Assembly: GCA_030743445.1 (NCBI GenBank)
Contig: JASLSL010000323.1
Location: forward strand, 1 to 9,305
DNA length: 9,305 nucleotides
Reading direction: 5' to 3'
From: Alphaproteobacteria bacterium
Lineage (GTDB): Bacteria > Pseudomonadota > Alphaproteobacteria > UBA8366
Shown here: piece by piece, positions 1 through 6,321 of the stretch
Numbering within the stretch: the stretch's first letter is position 1
How the letters are laid out: each line of letters opens with the position of its first letter
Translations under genes and position numbers: made by a program
The notes under the pieces: generated by a model
Databases searched by the model: none
What the model saw: only the letters and a program-made list of their open reading frames with translations
What the model was told of the DNA's origin: nothing

Positions 1-371
1 CCCAGACCGTTGGCTATGGTGCGACCCACGCGTTCACTGGACCGACCCGCGTCGCCACTGTCGTGGCAGGTTACGCAGACGGTTATCTGCGCAGTCTGAG
101 CGATCGGGGGACGGCGTATCTCGGGGAGGTCGCCCTACCCGTGATCGGGCGGGTGTCGATGGATCTGATTACGTTGGACGTCTCGCACGCGCCTGAGGTG
201 GGGCCCGGGGACATGATCGACCTCATCGGACCGCATCACGACGTCGACGCCCTGGCCGCCGAGGCCGGGACGATCGGCTACGAAATCCTCACCAGTCTGG
301 GACGACGCTACCGGCGCGACTATATCGAGGCTTCAGGGGCGGCGGATGCCGCCGGGGCCGCCTCGGAATGA
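1..371 (+). CDS. alr: Alanine racemase, C-terminal part (5' end outside window)
   Basis: Only the last 122 codons are present, reading from base 3 to the TGA at 369-371. Alanine racemase is a PLP enzyme that interconverts L- and D-alanine in the cytoplasm to supply peptidoglycan synthesis. Seen: VGYGATH near the window start, which carries the catalytic tyrosine of the C-terminal beta-domain; GYADGYLR; GRVSMDL, the Met-Asp segment of the active site; GDMIDLIG; and the closing YEILTSLGRRYRRDY typical of bacterial Alr. A short Ala/Gly-rich tail (about 14 residues) follows the conserved end. The stop overlaps the start of mlaE in an ATGA, so translation of the two is probably coupled. The N-terminal PLP-lysine barrel cannot be checked here. 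Confidence 0.95.
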   Translation, partial: QTVGYGATHAFTGPTRVATVVAGYADGYLRSLSDRGTAYLGEVALPVIGRVSMDLITLDVSHAPEVGPGDMIDLIGPHHDVDALAAEAGTIGYEILTSLGRRYRRDYIEASGAADAAGAASE

Positions 372-1183
372 GCGCCGACAGAATCCCTGGCATGCTGCGG
401 GCCAACCCGCTGCGCCCGATCGGGTCCGCGTTCCTGCGCTTCCTCGAGGCGACCGGCCAGCTCACCACCTTCACCGTGCTGTCGGTCTCGCACTTCTTCA
501 GGCCGCCGATCTATCTGCGCCTGATCGGCCGGCAGATGATCGACGTCGGTTACTACTCGTTGCCGGTGGTCGGGCTGACGACCCTGTTCTCGGGCATGGT
601 GATCGCGCTGCAGAGCTTCACGGGTGCTACGCGCATCTCCTCCGAGGGCGCCCTGCTCACGGTGACCTCGGTCGTGGTGCTGTCGATCACCCGCGAGCTG
701 TCGCCGGTCCTGGCCGGGCTCATGGTCTCGGGCCGCGTCGGCGCGGCGATGGCGGCCGAGATCGGCACCATGCGCGTGACCGAGCAGATCGACGCGCTGA
801 CCACGCTGTCGACCAATCCCTACAAGTATCTGGTGGTGCCGCGGATCATCGCGGGCCTTGCCATGCTACCGCTGCTGGTTTTTGTCGGCGACGTGATTGG
901 CATCTTCGGCGGCTACATCATCGGCGTCCTGAAGCTCGACTTCAACGCCGCGACCTACATCCAGAAGACCTGGGACTTCATCGAGTTCCTCGACATATTC
1001 TCGGGCCTGGTCAAGGCCGCGGTGTTCGGCTTCGTCGTCACCCTGATGGGCTGCTACATGGGCTACCACTCGACCGGCGGCGCGCAGGGCGTGGGTGCGG
1101 CGACGACCAACGCGGTGGTTTCGGCCGCGGTGCTGATCCTGATCCTCAATTACTTCATCAGCCAGATGTTCTTCGGCGTATGA
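368..1183 (+). CDS. mlaE: MlaE-family ABC transporter permease (phospholipid transport)
   Basis: 271 residues, the usual length for MlaE/TTG2B permeases. These sit in the inner membrane and, with the MlaF ATPase and an MCE-domain protein (MlaD), move phospholipids between the inner and outer membranes. Seen: several hydrophobic segments (about 63-83, 98-120, 155-185, 212-235, 246-268) and the family hallmark at about 109-144, with RELSPVLAGLMVSGRVG followed by AAEIGTMRVTEQIDAL, the loop expected to contact the ATPase. A late GGAQGVGAATTNAVV stretch is also typical. The ATG at 368 overlaps the alr stop, and the gene's own TGA overlaps the mlaF ATG (1180-1183), so all three are probably co-translated. 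The name follows the permease fold. The transported lipid is inferred. Confidence 0.92.
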   Translation: MSADRIPGMLRANPLRPIGSAFLRFLEATGQLTTFTVLSVSHFFRPPIYLRLIGRQMIDVGYYSLPVVGLTTLFSGMVIALQSFTGATRISSEGALLTVTSVVVLSITRELSPVLAGLMVSGRVGAAMAAEIGTMRVTEQIDALTTLSTNPYKYLVVPRIIAGLAMLPLLVFVGDVIGIFGGYIIGVLKLDFNAATYIQKTWDFIEFLDIFSGLVKAAVFGFVVTLMGCYMGYHSTGGAQGVGAATTNAVVSAAVLILILNYFISQMFFGV

Positions 1184-1983
1184 GCGAGTTTGCCCCCCAA
1201 TCCCGGCCCCAAACCGGGCCCAAAATCAAACTGGACGGCGTCCACAAGCGGTTCGGGGACAACATCGTGCTCGACGGCATCGACCTCGAGGTCCAGACCG
1301 GTGAGTCGGTCGTTATCATCGGCGGCTCCGGCACCGGCAAGTCGGTCACCCTGAAATGCATCCTCGGCCTGCTGACGCCCGAGAAAGGCACGATCGAGAT
1401 CGACGGCGAGTCGGTGGTCGGAATCTCGGGCGACGAGCGCGACCGGATCAACGGCAAGTTCGGCATGCTGTTCCAGAGCGCGGCACTGTTCGATAGCATG
1501 TCGAATCTGGACAACGTCGCCTTCGGCCTGACCGAGGGCAAGGGCATGGACCCGGAGGCGGCGACGGAAATCGCGCTCGAGAAATTGCGCCAGGTCGGCC
1601 TCGGCGAGAACGTCGCCCGGATGTCGCCGGCCGAGCTTTCGGTCGGGATGAAGAAGCGCGTCGGCCTCGCCCGCGCGATCGCCATCGAACCCGAGATCAT
1701 CTTCTTCGACGAGCCGACCACCGGCCTCGACCCGGTGATGGGCGACGTCATCAACGACCTGATCGTCCAGTGCGTGCGCAAGGTCGGCGCCACGACCATG
1801 ACGATCACCCACGACATGGCGAGCGCGCGTAAGATCGCGGATCGCATCGCGATGCTGTATAAGGGCAAGTTGATTTGGACCGGTCCGACCGACGAGATCG
1901 ACACCTGTGGCGAGGACCACGTGGAGCAGTTCGTCCACGGTCGCGTCGAGGGGCCGATCCAGATGGAGTTGCGGCGGCTGTGA
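1180..1983 (+). CDS. mlaF: MlaF-family ABC transporter ATPase (phospholipid transport)
   Basis: 267 residues; the cytoplasmic ATPase partner of the adjacent MlaE permease. Seen in order: Walker A GGSGTGKS (48-55), Q-loop FQSAALFDSM (Q99), signature LSVGM (153-157), Walker B IIFFDEPTTGLDP (173-185, catalytic Glu178) and H-loop His211 in TITHDM. The SAALFDSMSNLDNV and GMKKRVGLARAI stretches are characteristic of the Mla/Ttg2A branch. The signature's third residue is Val where the common form is Gly (LSGGM); the codon is GTC, one base from GGC. The start ATG at 1180 overlaps the mlaE stop. No MCE protein (MlaD), MlaC or STAS protein (MlaB) follows, so the rest of the complex must be encoded elsewhere. 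Confidence 0.93.
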   Translation: MSEFAPQSRPQTGPKIKLDGVHKRFGDNIVLDGIDLEVQTGESVVIIGGSGTGKSVTLKCILGLLTPEKGTIEIDGESVVGISGDERDRINGKFGMLFQSAALFDSMSNLDNVAFGLTEGKGMDPEAATEIALEKLRQVGLGENVARMSPAELSVGMKKRVGLARAIAIEPEIIFFDEPTTGLDPVMGDVINDLIVQCVRKVGATTMTITHDMASARKIADRIAMLYKGKLIWTGPTDEIDTCGEDHVEQFVHGRVEGPIQMELRRL

Positions 1984-2011
1984 CGAATGCATGGTCCAGC
2001 CGACGGCAGCG

Positions 2012-2019
2012 GGACGGAG
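2012..2019 (+). promoter_or_regulatory. Shine-Dalgarno that places the radA start
   Basis: GGACGGAG ends six bases before the ATG at 2026. The in-frame ATG at 1987 lies only three bases after the mlaF stop, has no comparable site in front, and would add 13 residues absent from the usual RadA N-terminus (M-A-[KR]-S-x-T-Q-F-x-C). The 2026 start is therefore preferred. Confidence 0.6.
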
Positions 2020-2025
2020 CCTGAT

Positions 2026-3444
2026 ATGGCCCGGTCGACGACACAATTCGTCTGTCAGTCCTGTGGAACGGCGCACTCGCGCTGGGTCGGTCGCTGCGAG
2101 GGCTGCGACGAATGGAACACCATCGTCGAGGAGGCGTCGTCCGGCGCAGCACCCATCGGCGGCAAGGCCGGCGGCTGGACCAAGGGCGCCAAGGGCAAGC
2201 CGATCGAGTTGGTGGCGCTCGACGGCAAGGCGGCAGCCGCGCCCCGCCGGATCACCGGCATCGCGGAATTCGACCGGGTTTCGGGCGGCGGGCTGGTGCG
2301 CGGCTCGGCGCTGCTGATTGGCGGAGATCCCGGGATCGGCAAGTCGACCCTGCTGCTGCAGGTCACCGCGGCGATCGGCGGCGACGCGCGCTGCGCCTAC
2401 ATCTCGGGCGAGGAATCGATCGACCAGTTGCGGATGCGGGCGCGCCGGCTCGGGGTCATCGAGGCCCCGGTCGAGCTCGCCGCCGCGACCAACGTGCGCG
2501 ACATCCTGGCAACGCTGAATGCCGCCGACGGCCCGGAGATCGTGGTCGTCGACTCAATCCAGACCATGTTCATCGATGCGCTCGACTCGGCCCCCGGCAC
2601 GGTCGCCCAGGTGCGAGCCTCGGCGCAGGAGCTGATCCGGCTCGCCAAGCGGCGCGGCTTCACCCTGTTGATCGTCGGCCACGTCACCAAGGATGGGCTG
2701 ATCGCCGGGCCGCGCGTGCTCGAGCACATGGTCGACACGGTGCTCTACTTCGAGGGCGAGCGCAGCCATCAGTTCCGCATTCTGCGCGCGGTCAAGAACC
2801 GCTTCGGGCCGACCGACGAAATCGGCGTCTTCGAGATGACCGACAAGGGCCTGATCGAGGTTCCGAACCCCTCGGCGCTGTTCCTCGCGGACCGCCAGGG
2901 CGAGGTCGCCGGTGCAGCGGTGTTCGCGGGGATCGAGGGTTCGCGCCCGATGCTGGTCGAGATCCAGGCCCTGGTCGCGCCCTCGCCCTTGGCGACGCCC
3001 CGGCGCGCGGTGGTCGGCTGGGATTCGGGACGCCTCGCGATGGTGTTGGCGGTGCTGGAAGCGCGCTGCGGCCTCAGCTTCACCGGCAACGAGGTCTACC
3101 TCAACGTCGCCGGCGGGCTGCGCATCACCGAGCCGGCGGCCGATCTCGCGGTCGCGGCGGCGCTGACCTCGTCCCTGACCGGCGTGCCGGTGCCGGCCGA
3201 TATGGTGGTATTCGGCGAGATCGGGCTCTCCGGCGAGGCGCGAACGGTGAGCCAGACCGACGCGCGCCTGAAGGAGGCCGGCAAGCTTGGCTTCACCCGC
3301 GCCCTGGCGCCGCAACGCGGCAAGAAGGGCCGGGGCAAGGCCAAGACCGGCAATATCTCGGTCCAGGAGATCGCCGACCTCGGCGGCCTGGTGGCGATGT
3401 TCCGCGACGGCGGCGGCGCCGCCATCCGGGCGGTGGGAGGCTGA
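2026..3444 (+). CDS. radA: DNA repair protein RadA (Sms)
   Basis: 472 residues, close to the roughly 460 usual for the family. RadA is a RecA-like, DnaB-type ATPase that processes recombination intermediates and promotes branch migration with RecA. Seen: an N-terminal C4 zinc finger with Cys10, Cys13, Cys24 and Cys27 (CQSCG ... CEGC); Walker A GGDPGIGKST (99-108); Walker B-like VVVDSI (173-178); the RadA-specific KNRFG (257-261); then a Lon-like C-terminal domain (about 290-472) with GWDSGRLAMVLAVLEAR and VFGEIGLSGE. The start is chosen from the Shine-Dalgarno at 2012-2019 and the conserved N-terminus. It lies 42 bases after the mlaF stop and three bases before cvpA, inside the same gene string. 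Complete and ordinary in its motifs. Confidence 0.97.
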   Translation: MARSTTQFVCQSCGTAHSRWVGRCEGCDEWNTIVEEASSGAAPIGGKAGGWTKGAKGKPIELVALDGKAAAAPRRITGIAEFDRVSGGGLVRGSALLIGGDPGIGKSTLLLQVTAAIGGDARCAYISGEESIDQLRMRARRLGVIEAPVELAAATNVRDILATLNAADGPEIVVVDSIQTMFIDALDSAPGTVAQVRASAQELIRLAKRRGFTLLIVGHVTKDGLIAGPRVLEHMVDTVLYFEGERSHQFRILRAVKNRFGPTDEIGVFEMTDKGLIEVPNPSALFLADRQGEVAGAAVFAGIEGSRPMLVEIQALVAPSPLATPRRAVVGWDSGRLAMVLAVLEARCGLSFTGNEVYLNVAGGLRITEPAADLAVAAALTSSLTGVPVPADMVVFGEIGLSGEARTVSQTDARLKEAGKLGFTRALAPQRGKKGRGKAKTGNISVQEIADLGGLVAMFRDGGGAAIRAVGG

Positions 3445-3447
3445 GCG

Positions 3448-4113
3448 ATGGCCGATCTGCCGTTCCATATCGCCGACGGAATCATCGTGGCGGTGCTCGT
3501 GATCTCGGGGCTGCTGGCCTATTTCCGCGGCTTCGTGAAGGAAATTCTATCGGTCGCCGGCTGGATCGGGGCGGTGTTGGTGGCGCTTTACGGATTCCCC
3601 TACGCCCGGCCTTTCGCCCGCGAGTTGATCGGCCACGACTTCGGCGCCGATATCGCGACCGGGGCCGGCCTGTTCGTCGTCACCTTGATGGTGCTGACCG
3701 TGATAAGCCATTCGATTGCGCGCGGCGTGCGCGAGAGTTCCGTCGGCGGGCTCGACAAGAGCCTCGGGTTCGTCTTCGGCCTGGTGCGCGGCGCGGTGCT
3801 GGTGTGCCTTATCTATATCGGCGCGTCGTGGTTCTGGACCGAGGAGCAACTGCCCGACTTCGTCACCCAGGCAAGGGCGATGCCGCTGGTGCGCGGCGGC
3901 GCCGACCTGCTGCTGACCCTGGTGCCCGAGGAGACGCGGCGCAAGACCGAGGCGGCGACCGGATCGGCGAAACGCAAGGCGGAGACCGCGCTCAAGGCCG
4001 AACGGGCGTTGCGCGGGCTGGTCCGGCCGACGCCGCAATCGACCACCGGGACCAAGGGCTACACCCGCCGGCAGCAACGCGACATGCAACGACTGATCGA
4101 GAGCAAGCAATGA
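3448..4113 (+). CDS. cvpA: CvpA family membrane protein
   Basis: 221 residues. CvpA proteins are inner-membrane proteins named for colicin V production; they often sit just before purF, as here, but their molecular job is not settled. Seen: four predicted transmembrane segments at about 9-25, 33-49, 71-91 and 106-128, with the family-typical YFRGFVKEILSVAGW after the first and LDKSLGFVFGLVRG before the fourth. The E. coli protein is about 162 residues; the extra length here is a charged, Lys/Arg/Glu-rich C-terminal tail (about 160-221) that looks cytoplasmic and partly helical. The ATG is three bases after the radA stop, behind a good GGGAGG at 3435-3440. The stop overlaps the purF ATG (ATGA, 4110-4113). 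Confidence 0.92.
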   Translation: MADLPFHIADGIIVAVLVISGLLAYFRGFVKEILSVAGWIGAVLVALYGFPYARPFARELIGHDFGADIATGAGLFVVTLMVLTVISHSIARGVRESSVGGLDKSLGFVFGLVRGAVLVCLIYIGASWFWTEEQLPDFVTQARAMPLVRGGADLLLTLVPEETRRKTEAATGSAKRKAETALKAERALRGLVRPTPQSTTGTKGYTRRQQRDMQRLIESKQ

Positions 4114-5579
4114 TCGGACCGAGGTTCACGACCAACCCCTTCGACGACGATCACTTGCACGAGGAGTGCGCGATCGTCGGCATCCAAGGTCTGCCCGATG
4201 TGGGCGCGCACGCGGCCCTCGGGCTCCACGCGTTGCAACACCGCGGCCAGGAAGCGGCCGGCATCGTGACCTCGGACGGCGACCAGTTCCATGCCCACCG
4301 CGACCTCGGACTGGTCGGCGACATCTTCGGCGAGAAGAGCGTGATCGAGCAGCTCGAGGGCACCATGGCGATCGGCCACACGCGCTATTCGACGACCGGG
4401 CGGCCGAACCTGCGCAACGTCCAACCGCTGTTCGCCGATTTCGAGTTCGGCGGCCTGGCGATCGCGCACAACGGGAACCTCACCAACGCGCTGAGCGTGC
4501 GCCACGATTTGGTGTGCCGCGGCTGCATCTTCCACTCGACAACCGACACCGAGGTCATCATCCACCTGGTCGCGACCAGCACCGGCGGCACCGTGGTCGA
4601 CCGCATGGTCGACGCGCTGCGCCAGGTCGAGGGCGCCTATTCGATCATCGCGCTGACCAAGGACTCGATCATCGGGGTGCGCGATCCCTCGGGTGTGCGG
4701 CCGCTGGTGATCGGCAAGCTCGGCGACGCCCATATCCTGGCCTCCGAGTCCTGCGCCTTCGACATCATCGCCGCCGACTACGTGCGCGACGTCGAGCCCG
4801 GCGAGCTGGTGGTGCTGGATGCGGGCGGGGTGCACAGCCACCGCCCCTTCCCGGCGGCGCCGAAGCGCTTCTGCATCTTCGAGTACATCTACTTCTCGCG
4901 CCCCGACAGCATGGTCGAGGGCGTCTCGGTCTACGAGGCGCGCAAGCGCATCGGCGCCGAGCTGGCGCGCGAGGCTCCGGTCGAGGTCGACGTCGTCGTG
5001 CCGGTGCCCGATTCGGGCGTGCCGTCGGCGATCGGCTACGCCCACGAGACCGGCATTCCCTATGAGATGGGGATCATCCGCAACCACTATGTCGGCCGCA
5101 CCTTCATCGAGCCCGAAGACGAAATCCGCCACTTCGGGGTCAAGCTGAAGCACAACGCCAACCGCGCCCATATCGCGGGCAAGCGGGTGGTCCTGGTCGA
5201 CGATTCGATCGTCCGCGGCACGACCTCGTCCAAGATCGTCGAGATGATGCGCAACGCCGGCGCCGCCGAGGTCCACATGCGGGTCGCGAGCCCGCCGGTG
5301 TCCCATTCCTGCTTCTACGGCGTCGACACGCCCGACCGCGACGAGCTGCTCGCCGCCAAGCTCGACGTCGAGGGCATGCGCGAGCTGATCGGCGCCGACA
5401 GCCTGTCGTTCATCTCGATTGACGGGCTCTACCGCGCGATGGGCGAGCCTGGCCGCGACGCGGACGCGCCGCAGTTCTGCGACGCGTGCTTCTCGGGCGA
5501 GTACCCGATCCGCCTGACCGACCAGGAAAACGGCAACGGCAACTCGAAACAGCTCTCGCTGCTGGCGGATACCGCCTGA
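4110..5579 (+). CDS. purF: Amidophosphoribosyltransferase
   Basis: 489 residues. PurF makes 5-phosphoribosylamine from PRPP and glutamine, the first committed step of de novo purine synthesis, in the cytosol. Seen: an N-terminal nucleophile glutaminase domain whose catalytic residue is Cys20 (EECAIVG); the residues before it should be a cleaved propeptide. Glutaminase motifs HRGQEAAG and GHTRYST follow. The C-terminal phosphoribosyltransferase domain carries the PRPP loop VLVDDSIVRGTTS (361-373). Cys255 (RFCIFEYIYF), Cys401 (SCFYG), Cys457 and Cys460 (FCDACFSG) match the four ligands of the [4Fe-4S] cluster of the B. subtilis-type enzyme, so this is the oxygen-sensitive cluster class rather than the E. 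coli cluster-free class. Start by ATGA overlap with cvpA, with only a weak Shine-Dalgarno of its own. Confidence 0.97.
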   Translation: MIGPRFTTNPFDDDHLHEECAIVGIQGLPDVGAHAALGLHALQHRGQEAAGIVTSDGDQFHAHRDLGLVGDIFGEKSVIEQLEGTMAIGHTRYSTTGRPNLRNVQPLFADFEFGGLAIAHNGNLTNALSVRHDLVCRGCIFHSTTDTEVIIHLVATSTGGTVVDRMVDALRQVEGAYSIIALTKDSIIGVRDPSGVRPLVIGKLGDAHILASESCAFDIIAADYVRDVEPGELVVLDAGGVHSHRPFPAAPKRFCIFEYIYFSRPDSMVEGVSVYEARKRIGAELAREAPVEVDVVVPVPDSGVPSAIGYAHETGIPYEMGIIRNHYVGRTFIEPEDEIRHFGVKLKHNANRAHIAGKRVVLVDDSIVRGTTSSKIVEMMRNAGAAEVHMRVASPPVSHSCFYGVDTPDRDELLAAKLDVEGMRELIGADSLSFISIDGLYRAMGEPGRDADAPQFCDACFSGEYPIRLTDQENGNGNSKQLSLLADTA

Positions 5580-5606
5580 TGGCGGAGATCGTCTGATGGC
5601 GGAGGC
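5564..5606. repeat. 17-bp tandem repeat across the purF/SDR junction
   Basis: Unit 1 (5564-5580, the end of purF) and unit 2 (5581-5597) match at 14 of 17 positions. A third, partial unit begins at 5598 and shares the first seven bases with unit 2. The core is GGCGGA ... CTGAT. Within it, the 12-mer CTGATGGCGGAG occurs exactly at 5576-5587 and 5593-5604. The repeat places a TGATG stop/start junction in two successive units. Confidence 0.7.
5579..5596 (+). CDS. Possible five-codon mini-ORF between purF and SDR
   Basis: ATG at 5579 shares its A with the purF TGA. It reads Met-Ala-Glu-Ile-Val and ends in TGA at 5594-5596, whose A is the first base of the SDR ATG. The GGCGGA at 5564-5569 could serve as its ribosome site. 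It appears to be a duplicated copy of the purF tail in another frame. It may be translated as a coupling relay or may be incidental; sequence alone cannot decide. Confidence 0.25.
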   Translation: MAEIV

Positions 5607-6321
5607 CGGGCGGCTCCCCGGACGGCTCGACGGCCGGATCGCGTTGGTCACCGGGGCGAGCCGCGGCATCGGCGCCGCGGTCGCCGAGCGCTTCGCCGCG
5701 GAAGGCGCGCATCTCGTGCTCGCGGCGCGCACCACGGGCGGGCTCGAGGAGGTCGACGACAAGGTCGAGGCGGCCGGCGGCAAGGCGACCCTGGTGCCGC
5801 TCGACCTCACCGATTCCGCTGCGATCGACCAGTTGGGCGGCGCCATCCACGAGCGCTTCGGCCGGCTCGACGTGCTGGTCGGCAATGCCGGCTCGCTCGG
5901 CGTGCTCTCGCCCGTGGGCCATATCGAGCCCCGGGCCTGGGACGAGGCGGTCGCGGTCAACCTGACCGCCAACCAGCGGTTGATCCGCAGCCTCGATCCG
6001 CTGCTGAGATTGTCGGAAGCGGGGCGCGCGATCTTCGTCACCTCGGGTGCGGTGCGCAACCTGCGGCCGTTCTGGTCGGCCTACGCGGCGACCAAGGCGG
6101 CCTTGGAGGCGATGGTGGTGATCTACGCCAAGGAGATGGAGAAGACCGACGTCAAGGCCAACCTGGTCGACCCCGGCGCGACCCGGACCGCGATGCGGGC
6201 CGAGGCCTTCCCCGGCGAGGACCCGCTGGGCTTGCAAACCCCCGAGGACATCACCCAAGTCTTCGTCGACCTGGCGGCGGCCGACTGCGAGCTGAACGGC
6301 GAGGTCGTGAAGGCGTATTAG
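5596..6321 (+). CDS. Short-chain dehydrogenase/reductase, substrate unknown
   Basis: 241 residues, a normal classical SDR length. These are cytosolic NAD(P)-dependent oxidoreductases with a Rossmann fold. Seen: cofactor motif TGASRGIG (19-26), GNAG in place of the usual NNAG (96-99), structural Asn122 in VNLTAN, catalytic Ser150, the YxxxK pair Tyr163/Lys167 in SAYAATKAAL, and DPGATRTAM (192-200) after the active site. Arg at position 44 or so (AARTT) after the second strand would favour NADP(H), though this is only suggestive. All catalytic residues are present, so it should be active. The start at 5596 has GGCGGAG (5581-5587) eight bases upstream. The TAG stop interlocks with the TAA stop of the opposite-strand gene. 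Closeness to purF suggests co-transcription; no role in purine synthesis is implied by the sequence. Confidence 0.93.
   Translation: MAEAGRLPGRLDGRIALVTGASRGIGAAVAERFAAEGAHLVLAARTTGGLEEVDDKVEAAGGKATLVPLDLTDSAAIDQLGGAIHERFGRLDVLVGNAGSLGVLSPVGHIEPRAWDEAVAVNLTANQRLIRSLDPLLRLSEAGRAIFVTSGAVRNLRPFWSAYAATKAALEAMVVIYAKEMEKTDVKANLVDPGATRTAMRAEAFPGEDPLGLQTPEDITQVFVDLAAADCELNGEVVKAY

Noticed and set aside
1987..2025. Alternative radA start at ATG 1987
   Set aside because: No Shine-Dalgarno fits it, and it would add residues before the conserved RadA N-terminus; 2026 has both a site and the expected protein start.
2112..4109. Upstream extension of the purF frame through radA and cvpA
   Set aside because: The extension is out of frame with radA and cvpA, Arg/Gly-rich and low in sense; PurF homology begins at 4110 where an ATGA overlap gives a start.
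4059..6059. Long open frame on the minus strand (about 666 codons) across cvpA, purF and SDR
   Set aside because: It is antisense to three well-identified genes. Its translation is Arg/Ala/Asp/His-rich with no recognisable domain, as expected from a GC-rich codon-position shadow.
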